NCBI GenBank assembly: GCA_905212215.1
Contig: CAJMDR010000080.1
Coordinates: forward strand, 1 to 7,875
Direction: 5' to 3'
Length of the DNA stretch: 7,875 bases
Source: an uncultured Porphyromonadaceae bacterium
Lineage (GTDB): Bacteria; Bacteroidota; Bacteroidia; Bacteroidales; Muribaculaceae
Positions 1-5,992 of this stretch are shown here, in pieces. Below the pieces are notes generated by a model that was given only the letters and a program-made list of their open reading frames with translations, was not told the DNA's origin and made no database searches. Both the position numbers and the translations under genes were made by a program. Position 1 is the stretch's first letter; every line of letters starts with the position of its first letter.

Positions 1-76
1 CGGCGCCTATACCGGCTGCCATGGCCACTATGATGCGTACTAACAGATGGCGGCTGAGGGTTCTCAGTCTTGACAT
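1..76 (-). CDS. Possible 5' end of a membrane protein, partial
   Basis: On the minus strand a frame is open from an ATG at 76-74 to the window edge, giving 25 residues. An earlier in-frame ATG at 112-110 would add 12 more. The peptide has a basic start (residues 3-14 include SRLRTLSRH) followed by a hydrophobic run, LLVRIIVAMAAGIGA, which looks like a first transmembrane segment. This resembles the N-terminus of secondary transporters such as dicarboxylate/amino acid:cation symporters, but 25 residues cannot support a family. No Shine-Dalgarno sequence or clear promoter precedes it, and lack of a Shine-Dalgarno is normal in Bacteroidota. If real, it is divergent from the LRR gene. Competing readings are plus-strand tails ending at a TAA at 41-43 or at 135-137. 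The call rests only on peptide character, so confidence is low. Confidence 0.3.
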   Translation of the reverse strand, partial: MSRLRTLSRHLLVRIIVAMAAGIGA

Positions 77-174
77 GCCGGAGGAGGCGGGGAGGGATAG
101 CTGTATTGCCATTGATGGAGGGATTTATAAACTTTAAAACGAATCCCTGCCCTCTTTATTGCCACCTCGTGCAT

Positions 175-413
175 AGACGCAGTTTTATGACCGCACGCAG
201 AGTGGGTATTTTTGGCCGCACGCAGAGGCGCGGAGGAGCAGAGTTTTTAATCATCATGTCTTATGAGTAGCAGAGGGAAATTTGAGGGCGCAGAGAGTTG
301 CTCCTCGCTGAGACGCAGTTTTTGAACCTCACGCAGAGGAAAAAGCAGAGGAAAAAGAGGAGCAGAGGGATGGGTATTTTGTTTAGATGCGGAGGATGCC
401 GAGGGCGCAGAGA
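175..413. repeat. Degenerate CGCAGAG-type direct repeat cluster
   Basis: The intergenic stretch holds many copies of CGCAGAG, at 196-202, 221-227, 289-295, 332-338 and 406-412, with a reverse copy at 461-467. Longer direct copies are visible. Bases 175-202 and 311-338 match at 24 of 28 positions, both starting AGACGCAGTTTT and ending CACGCAGAG. GAGGGCGCAGAGA occurs at 284-296 and again at 401-413. No reading frame in 77-589 looks coding: the predicted peptides are low-complexity translations of the repeats. Similar purine-rich intergenic repeats are known from several bacterial phyla. Their role here is unknown. Confidence 0.7.
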
Positions 414-482
414 TTTGAGCCGCATGTAGGTGCAAATTTAAAAACTCTGCTCCTTCGCTCCTCTGCGTGCGGCCCCAAAATA
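207..482. repeat. Large inverted repeat (37-bp arms, 35/37 match)
   Basis: Bases 214-250 and 438-474 are reverse complements at 35 of 37 positions. Each arm, read inwards, starts GGCCGCACGCAGAGG and ends GGAGCAGAGTTTTTAA. With one gap the match extends outwards into a TATTTT stretch, from 207 on the left and to about 482 on the right. The 187-bp interior has no gene, only further CGCAGAG copies. The arrangement resembles a non-autonomous mobile element or two opposed copies of one intergenic repeat unit. No clear target-site duplication is seen at the ends. Confidence 0.75.
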
Positions 483-567
483 TCGTCTCTGAGCAAGGCA
501 AAAAAGGACTCTGAGCGACTAAAATTTCGCTTCAAATTACCTTTTTTGCTGTTATTCACTTTTTTAC

Positions 568-597
568 ATTGCAGATTCAAAAATTTTATTAACTTTG
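568..597 (+). promoter_or_regulatory. Bacteroidota-type promoter for the LRR gene
   Basis: TAACTTTG at 590-597 matches the Bacteroidota -7 element TAnnTTTG exactly. ATTG at 568-571 is an imperfect -33 element, 18 bp upstream (the usual spacing is 19-21). Transcription would start near 603-605, leaving a leader of about 50 nt before the ATG at 653. The string CTTTGCA recurs in the two other plus-strand promoter candidates, near 3939 and 4902. Confidence 0.6.
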
Positions 598-652
598 CAA
601 ATCGTAAAAGGGCAACCCGCCCATAGTGAAACCAAAACCCAAATCCAGTAAC

Positions 653-3600
653 ATGAAACAACTATGCTTCCTCACGGCAGCAGTGCTGACCGCCGGCGTC
701 ATGACAGCGCAGGTACAGTTCAGTGCATTGCCGGGACATGTGCGTATGCCGCAGAAGGTCAACCTGACCGAGGCAGTAACCCCTCAGCGCATCGTTTCCT
801 CCAATGTGACGGTGCTTCCCACACCTAAGCGTGAGGTACATATGACAGGCCTCACCGCCAAGGACAAATACACCGGTCCGAAGCGCATGGCTCCCAAAGG
901 CGAGATTCCCGCCACCATCATCGGCAAAAGCTACAACACCTTCTACTCCAGCTTCACCAACTACGTCAGCTGCACAGGCTACTTTACCGTAGAGCAGGGT
1001 CAGGGCGACACCGTAGTGCTTAAAGGCTTAGCCGCAGGCTACGACGTGAAAGGCGTCTACAACAAGACAGCAGGCACCGTCACCTGCCCCGCAGCCCAGG
1101 TGATAGGCACTCACCCCTCTTTAGGCCCTGTCACCTTCTACGCCCTAAAGGGCGGCAGCTATTACCGGACAACCCCGGTAGTGCTCACCTTCACCGACAA
1201 TAAAGTCTCCTTCGACGCCGGCGTTTACTGCACAATAGTGCAAAACGGCAAAGATGGCGCTGTCGTGATGATGAAGGACGACGTAACCGGCATAGAGTCC
1301 AACGGTCGTCTCAAACTCAACCAGCTCGACCAAAGCGGAGCGGTAAGTGCCTCGTTCGACTTACCCATTTACGTCACCAAGGTATCCGACACCAAGTATG
1401 AGGTACAGGGTCTGCAGTCATGGCTCTACTTCCATAACTACAAGGTGCCCTTCACCGTCAACGGAAACAAGGCCACCCTGCTCACAACCGACTCCATAGA
1501 CTGGTATAACTCCTCCAGTGCGGGAACCCGTTGCCTGTTCATGTTCGGTTATAACGGCACCAATCTCACCGACGACCCGACCTTCACCGTGTCCGAATCC
1601 AACGGAATAACCACCTTCACCGCCGACAGCAAGCTCTTCTGCGGCTGGAACACCGGAGGTACCAGCTATAGTGGTTTCTATCTGAACAACTACGGCTTCA
1701 ACTATAACCCCAACGGCAATCAGGGCGGTGGCGGCGGCGAAGAGCCCAACGACACCATCATCGGCATGAGCTTCAACACCTTCTTCGACAGCTTCACAAA
1801 CTACCGCAAGGCGGCCGGCTACTTCACAATACAGAAGGGCTCCGGCGCCAACGATGTAATCCTCAAAGGCCTCGCCCAGGGTTATGACGTGAAAGGCACC
1901 TATGACAAGGCCTCACGCACCATTACCTGTCCCGCAAGCCAGGTTGTAGGCAGTCATCCTCAGGCTGGAACCATAACATTCTATTCGCTGCAAGGTGAAC
2001 AGTTCAGCCGCACAGAGCCTGTGCTGATTACATTCAACGAAGACTATAGCAAAGCCACCTTCAACCACGGCATCTATGCCGCTGTATCGCCGCAGGGCGG
2101 ACTGGCGTTGATGCAGAACATCACCAGCGTAGCATCCAACGGCCTTCTCAAGCTTGACCAGACCAATCAGCAGGGTGCTGTGCAGGCATCGCACGAACTC
2201 CCCATTTACGTTACCAAGACAAGCGACAGCAAGATAGAGGTACAGGGTCTGCAGTCATGGCTCTATGGCCACGACTACAAGGTGCCTTTCACCGTCAACG
2301 GCAACAAGGCAACTCTGCTCACCACCGACTCCATAGATTGGTACTACTCCCAGCAGGACGGTATCCAAGCTTTGTTCATGCTGAGCTTCAACGGCAGCAA
2401 TGTGTCCGAAAACCCGACCTTCACCGTTTCCGAGAAAGACGGCAAGACCGTCTTCACCGCCGACAGCCGCCTCTTCTGCGGCATGAACACCGGTGGAGGC
2501 AACTGGAGCGGATTCTTCCTGGCGAACTACGGCTTCAACTTCAAGGCTGAAGAAGTAGTGCCCGACGTTACCGAAATCACAGTAGACAATATCATCTACA
2601 CTCTTGACAACCAGAAACTCGAGGCTACCGCAATAGGATGCACCAACTCCCTTACCGATCTCAACCTCCCGAACACCATCCCCGCCAACAAGAAGACCTA
2701 CGCAGTAGTGGCAGTAGGTGACTCGGCGTTCATGAATAACAGCAAGATCACCACGGCCTCCATGCCGAAGAGCCTGAAAGTGCTTGGTCACGATGCATTC
2801 CGCAACGCACGCAAGCTACGCGAACTGAAGATCGAAGACCTCACCGCATGGTGCAACGTATGGATGGATAACGGCAACGCCAACCCGCTTTACAATGTAT
2901 TCCCGACCTCCGAGAGCCAATGGGGTAAGGTTTACATCAACGGCCAGCAGGTAAGCACTTCGCTCACCATCCCCGCCGGTGTAAAACGTATCAGCCGCGC
3001 CTTCTACGGCTTCAAGTCGCTCACTTCCGTAACACTCCCCGACGGCCTTAAAGTCCTTGGCGACCAGGCATTCGGCAACTGCAAGAAGCTCCCCACAATC
3101 GTCATCCCGTCAAGCGTGGACAGCATCGGCAGCGCATTCTGGGGCTGCGACATGATCAACAACATCGAACTCCCCGCAGGCCTTACCGAACTCGGCGCAA
3201 GCACATTCTACGACTGCAAAGCCCTCACCAACATCACCATCAAAGATGGCCTTAAAGAAATCAAATCCATGGTATTCTCCGGCTGTACTTCTCTCGCAGA
3301 ACTGATACTCCCGGCATCCATGGAATCTGTGGCAGGAACAGCTTTCTGGTCTTGCAAAGCTCTGAAGAAATTCACTTGCAAAGCTGTAACTCCTCCTACC
3401 ACTATTGACAATGCCTTCGAAGACTTCGCTGAAACTTGCACGCTGTATGTTCCTGAAGAGTCCATCCCGGCTTACAAGGCAGCTACCGGCTGGAAGCACT
3501 TCATGTCTATCCAGAAGATGGACGGCTCTGTAAGCGGAATAGACAATGACAGCGACGCTCCCGCACTCTACTACGACCTCAACGGCTTCCGCGTAGGCGA

Positions 3601-3670
3601 AAAGGACCTCGCTCCCGGCATCTACATCAAGATACAGGGCAAAAAGACCACAAAAGTGCTGGTTAAATAA
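653..3670 (+). CDS. BspA-type leucine-rich-repeat surface protein with duplicated N-terminal module
   Basis: This 1005-residue protein is probably secreted or surface-exposed. The ATG at 653 is preferred to an in-frame GTG at 626 because the signal peptide starts there: residues 1-19 are KQ followed by a hydrophobic core, ending GVMTA before Gln. Residues 87 to about 355 and 367-631 are two copies of a beta-rich module of about 270 residues whose family I do not recognise, joined by a Gly-rich linker (QGGGGGEEPN). Residues about 685-905 carry eight BspA/LRR_5 repeats with the hallmark aF..C (SAFMNN, DAFRNA, RAFYGF, QAFGNC, SAFWGC, STFYDC, MVFSGC, TAFWSC). They are interrupted by the DLTAWCNVW insertion often seen in BspA proteins. 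LYVPEESIPAYKAA closes the LRR block. Residues 957-1005 (YYDLNGFRV, APGIYIKIQG) resemble a type IX secretion sorting tail. BspA relatives bind host or matrix proteins; the ligand here is unknown. It is a single gene between its own promoter and terminator. Confidence 0.9.
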   Translation: MKQLCFLTAAVLTAGVMTAQVQFSALPGHVRMPQKVNLTEAVTPQRIVSSNVTVLPTPKREVHMTGLTAKDKYTGPKRMAPKGEIPATIIGKSYNTFYSSFTNYVSCTGYFTVEQGQGDTVVLKGLAAGYDVKGVYNKTAGTVTCPAAQVIGTHPSLGPVTFYALKGGSYYRTTPVVLTFTDNKVSFDAGVYCTIVQNGKDGAVVMMKDDVTGIESNGRLKLNQLDQSGAVSASFDLPIYVTKVSDTKYEVQGLQSWLYFHNYKVPFTVNGNKATLLTTDSIDWYNSSSAGTRCLFMFGYNGTNLTDDPTFTVSESNGITTFTADSKLFCGWNTGGTSYSGFYLNNYGFNYNPNGNQGGGGGEEPNDTIIGMSFNTFFDSFTNYRKAAGYFTIQKGSGANDVILKGLAQGYDVKGTYDKASRTITCPASQVVGSHPQAGTITFYSLQGEQFSRTEPVLITFNEDYSKATFNHGIYAAVSPQGGLALMQNITSVASNGLLKLDQTNQQGAVQASHELPIYVTKTSDSKIEVQGLQSWLYGHDYKVPFTVNGNKATLLTTDSIDWYYSQQDGIQALFMLSFNGSNVSENPTFTVSEKDGKTVFTADSRLFCGMNTGGGNWSGFFLANYGFNFKAEEVVPDVTEITVDNIIYTLDNQKLEATAIGCTNSLTDLNLPNTIPANKKTYAVVAVGDSAFMNNSKITTASMPKSLKVLGHDAFRNARKLRELKIEDLTAWCNVWMDNGNANPLYNVFPTSESQWGKVYINGQQVSTSLTIPAGVKRISRAFYGFKSLTSVTLPDGLKVLGDQAFGNCKKLPTIVIPSSVDSIGSAFWGCDMINNIELPAGLTELGASTFYDCKALTNITIKDGLKEIKSMVFSGCTSLAELILPASMESVAGTAFWSCKALKKFTCKAVTPPTTIDNAFEDFAETCTLYVPEESIPAYKAATGWKHFMSIQKMDGSVSGIDNDSDAPALYYDLNGFRVGEKDLAPGIYIKIQGKKTTKVLVK
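911..2545 (+). repeat. Tandem internal duplication within the LRR protein gene
   Basis: The modules at 911 to about 1717 and 1751-2545 align throughout with few indels, the repeat offset being 279-280 codons. Both begin TIIG.S.NTF..SFTNY and end GF...NYGFN. The most conserved block includes EVQGLQSWLY and KVPFTVNGNKATLLTTDSID. At DNA level 1400-1428 and 2237-2265 are identical over 29 bp, while other parts have diverged. This suggests an old duplication with a strongly constrained or gene-converted core. The motif of short beta strands (DVKGxYxK, TCPAxQVxG) resembles lipocalin-like or all-beta modules of Bacteroidales surface proteins, but no named family is claimed. Confidence 0.85.
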
Positions 3671-3703
3671 CCAATCGGTTAAATAATTAGCCTTAACCTA
3701 TCC

Positions 3704-3741
3704 AAGGAGGCTGTGTCAAATTTGGACACAGCCTCCTTTTT
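3704..3741 (+). terminator. Rho-independent terminator of the LRR gene
   Basis: GGAGGCTGTGTC at 3706-3717 pairs perfectly with GACACAGCCTCC at 3725-3736 around a 7-nt loop (AAATTTG), followed by TTTTT at 3737-3741. AA at 3704-3705 can extend the stem into the T run. It begins 33 bp after the LRR stop codon. Confidence 0.9.
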
Positions 3742-3762
3742 GCATGAGGGTGTGTCAAAATT
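3707..3762. repeat. Direct repeat around TGTGTCAAA
   Basis: GAGGCTGTGTCAAATTT at 3707-3723, the 5' arm and loop of the terminator, is repeated as GAGGGTGTGTCAAAATT at 3746-3762, with 15 of 17 positions identical. The second copy has no matching 3' arm and so forms no hairpin. It links the terminator to the palindrome that follows. Confidence 0.55.
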
Positions 3763-3769
3763 ATCAGAA

Positions 3770-3854
3770 TGTAGGGACGCACGGCTAGTGCGTCCGCATA
3801 AATCATTGAAAATCCGACGAATATTTGCGGACGCACGAGCCGTGCGTCCCTACA
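3770..3854. repeat. 85-bp nested palindromic element
   Basis: Bases 3770-3798 and 3826-3854 are inverted repeats matching at 28 of 29 positions, separated by 27 bp. Each arm is itself a hairpin: GGACGCAC and GTGCGTCC pair as 8 bp around a 5-nt loop (GGCTA at 3783-3787, GAGCC at 3837-3841). The outer ends read TGTAGGG and CCCTACA. The transcript could therefore fold as two small hairpins or one long stem. The form is that of REP/BIME-type or MITE-like intergenic repeats. The 93-codon frame through it (3713-3994) is not coding. Confidence 0.85.
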
Positions 3855-3908
3855 AGAGAATAGGCTGCAACACTCTCTTTTCTTTTCCCGGAAAATCTTT
3901 CTTAATTA

Positions 3909-3939
3909 TTTGGCAGTTATGCAAAAAACGTCAACTTTG
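3909..3939 (+). promoter_or_regulatory. Bacteroidota-type promoter for the lipoprotein-like frame
   Basis: TTTG at 3909-3912 is a perfect -33 element. After a 19-bp spacer comes CAACTTTG (3932-3939), a one-mismatch -7 element. Transcription would start near 3945, giving a leader of about 45 nt. Around the predicted start a small hairpin is possible: GGAGAT at 3944-3949 pairs with ATCTCC at 3957-3962. The promoter seems intact although the gene is interrupted. Confidence 0.6.
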
Positions 3940-3990
3940 CATCGGAGATAGTAAAAATCTCCTGTCAAACCACCTAAACCAACCAACGAT

Positions 3991-4725
3991 ATGAAGAATA
4001 AATTTTCACTGATGCTGGTTCTTCTGACGATGAGCTTCGCTTTCAGCGCCTGATCCAACGACAACGACGAGCCACTTCCGCCACCGGAACCGGACGTCCC
4101 CACTGATACTCTCGCTCCCGGCGAACTGCCTATGCTGGAGACAGTCCCGACAGAGTTCACCGACGATGCAGGGATGACATACGACACCATTCCTTTCTCC
4201 TGAGCCGGCATGCACGACAATTTCAATCCGGCAATCTCTATCTGGCAGATAACGGAGAATGGCCGTTACGGCATTTCCCAGGCGTATGACCATGAGATTT
4301 ATCTCGAGGATGAGGACAACAACAAATACCGCATCGGCGACAAGCTTCCTCTGTCAGACGCAAAGGCTCCTTTCGACCATATCATCATCCCGTCGATTTA
4401 TTCCGAGCCTGAGAAATACGGACCTCTGGCGCTCGGCTGTTTCCCCTTTACCATGGACAAGTCGTATGTGCTGAACTGGCCGGAGAAGAATCTGAAGGTG
4501 TTCATACGCATCTATTCCAAACGGTATGTCATCAGGTTGTCGGACGGCAGCCTCTGGGAAGAGAATGTGGACTACAGAGACCCGGACGGCGCCCAGATAT
4601 TCCGCTATGGCATGTATGTCAACGGCAAGGGAATGGGGAGCATACTCTACATTAAGGTGGAACCCGACGGCAAGGTAAGGCTCTTCACCAGCTACGACGC
4701 GATGCTCGACACCGTCAAGAAATAG
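3991..4725 (+). pseudogene. Surface-lipoprotein-like gene interrupted by two in-frame TGA codons
   Basis: One frame runs 245 codons from ATG 3991 to TAG 4723-4725, with TGA at codon 21 (4051-4053) and codon 71 (4201-4203). Residues 1-20 form a lipoprotein signal peptide: MKNKF, a hydrophobic core and FSA. The first TGA sits exactly where the lipobox Cys belongs. After it comes SNDNDEP, like the acidic surface-export signal of Bacteroidota lipoproteins, then a Pro-rich linker (PLPPPEPDVPTD). Codons 72-244 are an ordinary-looking domain with EIYLEDEDNNKYRIGDKLPL, IRIYSKRYVIRL and SILYIKVEPDGKV, probably beta-rich; I do not recognise the family. No frameshift is present and codon use stays gene-like throughout. 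The simplest reading is a recently disabled lipoprotein. An internal ATG at 4210 could make a 171-residue fragment without a signal peptide. UGA readthrough or sequencing error remain possible. Confidence 0.75.
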
Positions 4726-4771
4726 AAATAGAAGCCGCTTTTGCGGAGGAGTTGCCCCCGGAAGATTTGCT

Positions 4772-4807
4772 CAGACAGGTCAGACCGGTCGGACAAGTCG
4801 GACGAGC
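4772..4807. repeat. Four-copy 9-bp tandem repeat
   Basis: Four adjacent units read CAGACAGGT, CAGACCGGT, CGGACAAGT and CGGACGAGC, with the consensus CRGACMRGT. They lie in the 204-bp gap between the lipoprotein-like frame and the RhuM gene, upstream of a hairpin. No function is evident. Confidence 0.6.
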
Positions 4808-4841
4808 GAAGAGGCTACTGACACATTATCACAACCTTCTA

Positions 4842-4892
4842 TCGGCAAGCCAACGAATAAAAGTGTAAGTCGCTGGTTTGCCGAATATTTTT
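4842..4892 (+). terminator. Terminator-like hairpin upstream of the RhuM gene
   Basis: TCGGCAAGCCAACGA (4842-4856) pairs with TCGCTGGTTTGCCGA (4870-4884) over 15 positions, with one G-T wobble and one A-C mismatch, around a 13-nt loop. The stem is followed by ATATTTTT. It lies about 115 bp after the lipoprotein-like stop codon and would end that transcript. It also abuts the presumed RhuM promoter, so a role in the RhuM leader cannot be excluded. Confidence 0.5.
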
Positions 4893-4894
4893 CT

Positions 4895-4902
4895 CACCTT
4901 TG
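4895..4902 (+). promoter_or_regulatory. Weak -7 element for the RhuM gene
   Basis: CACCTTTG has one mismatch to TAnnTTTG and is followed by CAC, like the CTTTGCA strings of the other promoters here. The nearest TTTG (4877-4880) is only 14 bp upstream, too close for a standard -33 element, and it lies inside the preceding hairpin. A start near 4908 would leave a leader of about 20 nt. Confidence 0.35.
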
Positions 4903-4929
4903 CACTTAGAACGGCAACCTCCCTAAAAA

Positions 4930-5781
4930 ATGGATACATACAACGAAATAATATTATATCAACCAGATGCTTCAGTCAAACTGGAGGTCAGACTGGAAGA
5001 TGAAACAGTATGGCCTACGCAACAGCAGATGTCTGATCTGTTTCTGCGAGACCGCACTGTAATAACACGACACATAAACAATATTTTCAAGGAGAAAGAA
5101 CTTGACGAAGAAAGCAATGTGCATTTTTTGCACATTGCAAATTCAGACAAACCAATTAAACTATATAGCCTTGATGTAATCATTTCAGTCGGTTATAGGG
5201 TAAAATCAATACGAGGCACACAGTTTCGTCAATGGGCCAACAAAGTGCTGAAAGAGTATCTGTTAAGGGGCTACAGCGTCAATCAACGGCTCCTCTACAT
5301 GGAGAGCCGGATAGACCGCCGACTTTCGGAGCATGACAATCAGATCAGAGAACTTGCCGGAAAGGTTGACTTCGTACTTAAAACGTCTCTGCCTCCACGC
5401 GAAGGGATTCTTTTCGACGGACAGATATTCGATGCATACGTCTTTGTCTGCGACCTCATAAGGCGCGCTCGCAAACGCATCATCCTTATTGACAATTATA
5501 TTGACGAGACAGTCCTCACTTTGCTGAACAAGCGTAATAAAGGAGTCTTCGCTACAATTTATACCAAGAGGATCGACGAAAATTTGCGTCTGGACATTGA
5601 AAGGCACAATGACCAATATACGCCCATAAATGTGCGTACAGCCTCAAATATCCATGACCGTTTCCTGATAATTGCCGATACCCTTTACCATATCGGAGCC
5701 TCCATAAAAGACCTCGGCAAGAAACTCTTCGCCTTCTCGAAGATGGAGACTTCTCCGGACTATATCCTCGATAAAATTTGA
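4930..5781 (+). CDS. RhuM-family protein (putative DNA-binding, PLD-like C-terminus)
   Basis: The 283-residue protein has the layout of Bacteroidota 'virulence RhuM family' proteins, named after rhuM of a Salmonella pathogenicity island. The molecular function of the family is not established. Residues 30-53 (TQQQMSDLF, VITRHINNIF) look like a winged-helix or helix-turn-helix DNA-binding segment. SVGYRVKSIRGTQFRQWA at 86-103 is the family signature. Residues 117-145 are charged and probably helical or coiled. Residues 159-275 resemble a phospholipase D-like fold, with LIDNYID at 186-192, HDRFLIIAD at 242-250 and GASIKDLGKK at 256-265. The catalytic HxK of true PLD enzymes reads H-D-R here, so nuclease activity is doubtful. 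Length and both ends look complete. The gene is visibly more AT-rich than the LRR and GH31 genes, which hints at horizontal acquisition. It is monocistronic and convergent with tRNA-Ser. The start at 4930 is the first ATG after a short AT-rich leader. Confidence 0.88.
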   Translation: MDTYNEIILYQPDASVKLEVRLEDETVWPTQQQMSDLFLRDRTVITRHINNIFKEKELDEESNVHFLHIANSDKPIKLYSLDVIISVGYRVKSIRGTQFRQWANKVLKEYLLRGYSVNQRLLYMESRIDRRLSEHDNQIRELAGKVDFVLKTSLPPREGILFDGQIFDAYVFVCDLIRRARKRIILIDNYIDETVLTLLNKRNKGVFATIYTKRIDENLRLDIERHNDQYTPINVRTASNIHDRFLIIADTLYHIGASIKDLGKKLFAFSKMETSPDYILDKI

Positions 5782-5828
5782 CGTCCAAGAGGTAGTGCCA
5801 AACGTATCACTTCACTATGGAGAAAAGT

Positions 5829-5858
5829 AAAAAAGGCTACATCACAAGTGATGCAACC
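5829..5858 (-). terminator. Rho-independent terminator of tRNA-Ser
   Basis: On the minus strand GGTTGCATCA and TGATGTAGCC form a 10-bp stem (two G-T wobbles) with loop CTTG, followed by TTTTTT. It starts 27 bp after the tRNA 3' end. On the plus strand no T run follows, so it would not stop RhuM transcription. Confidence 0.85.
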
Positions 5859-5884
5859 CGATAAAAAACAAGTTCGCTTTATTG

Positions 5885-5969
5885 CGGAGAGAGAGGGATT
5901 CGAACCCCCGGAGGTGTTACCCTCAACGGTTTTCAAGACCGTCGCAATCGACCACTCTGCCATCTCTCC
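5885..5969 (-). tRNA. tRNA-Ser, anticodon UGA
   Basis: The 85-nt gene folds as a class II tRNA. The acceptor stem GGAGAGA/TCTCTCC (5969-5963 with 5892-5886) is perfect, with discriminator G at 5885. The anticodon stem ACGGT/ACCGT holds the loop CTTGAAA with anticodon TGA at 5935-5933, which reads serine UCN codons. A long variable arm (stem GAGG/CCTC) and G73 are serine identity features. The T-arm is GGGGG-TTCGAAT-CCCTC with one G-T pair. CCA is not encoded. The gene has its own promoter (6113-6144), a leader of about 135 nt and a terminator (5829-5858). Confidence 0.97.
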
Positions 5970-5992
5970 ATGGCTTCAAACGGAACTCCGCG

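Noticed and set aside
2..137. Plus-strand gene tails ending at 41-43 or 135-137
   Set aside because: Both are short, with no recognisable end motif. The minus-strand reading with a basic start and a hydrophobic segment looks more protein-like, though none is secure.
498..549. 10-bp inverted repeat GCAAAAAAGG / CCTTTTTTGC as a terminator
   Set aside because: The arms are 32 bp apart and A/T-rich, the 3' side has no T run after the stem, and no gene ends just upstream.
626..652. GTG at 626 as the LRR protein start
   Set aside because: It would add nine mostly polar and basic residues before a standard signal peptide that begins at the ATG at 653.
2255..2791. Minus-strand open frame of 178 codons inside the LRR gene
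   Set aside because: It is antisense to a well-supported coding region. The peptide is a Val/Gly/Glu-rich shadow of the real codons, and no promoter is visible.
3713..3994. Plus-strand open frame of 93 codons after the LRR gene
   Set aside because: It runs through the terminator, the nested palindrome and the promoter at 3909-3939. The peptide reflects the repeats and has no protein-like pattern.
4051..4053. Selenocysteine insertion at the first TGA
   Set aside because: No strong stem-loop follows the TGA at the expected distance, and a lipobox selenocysteine has no known precedent that I can cite. Nonsense mutation is simpler.
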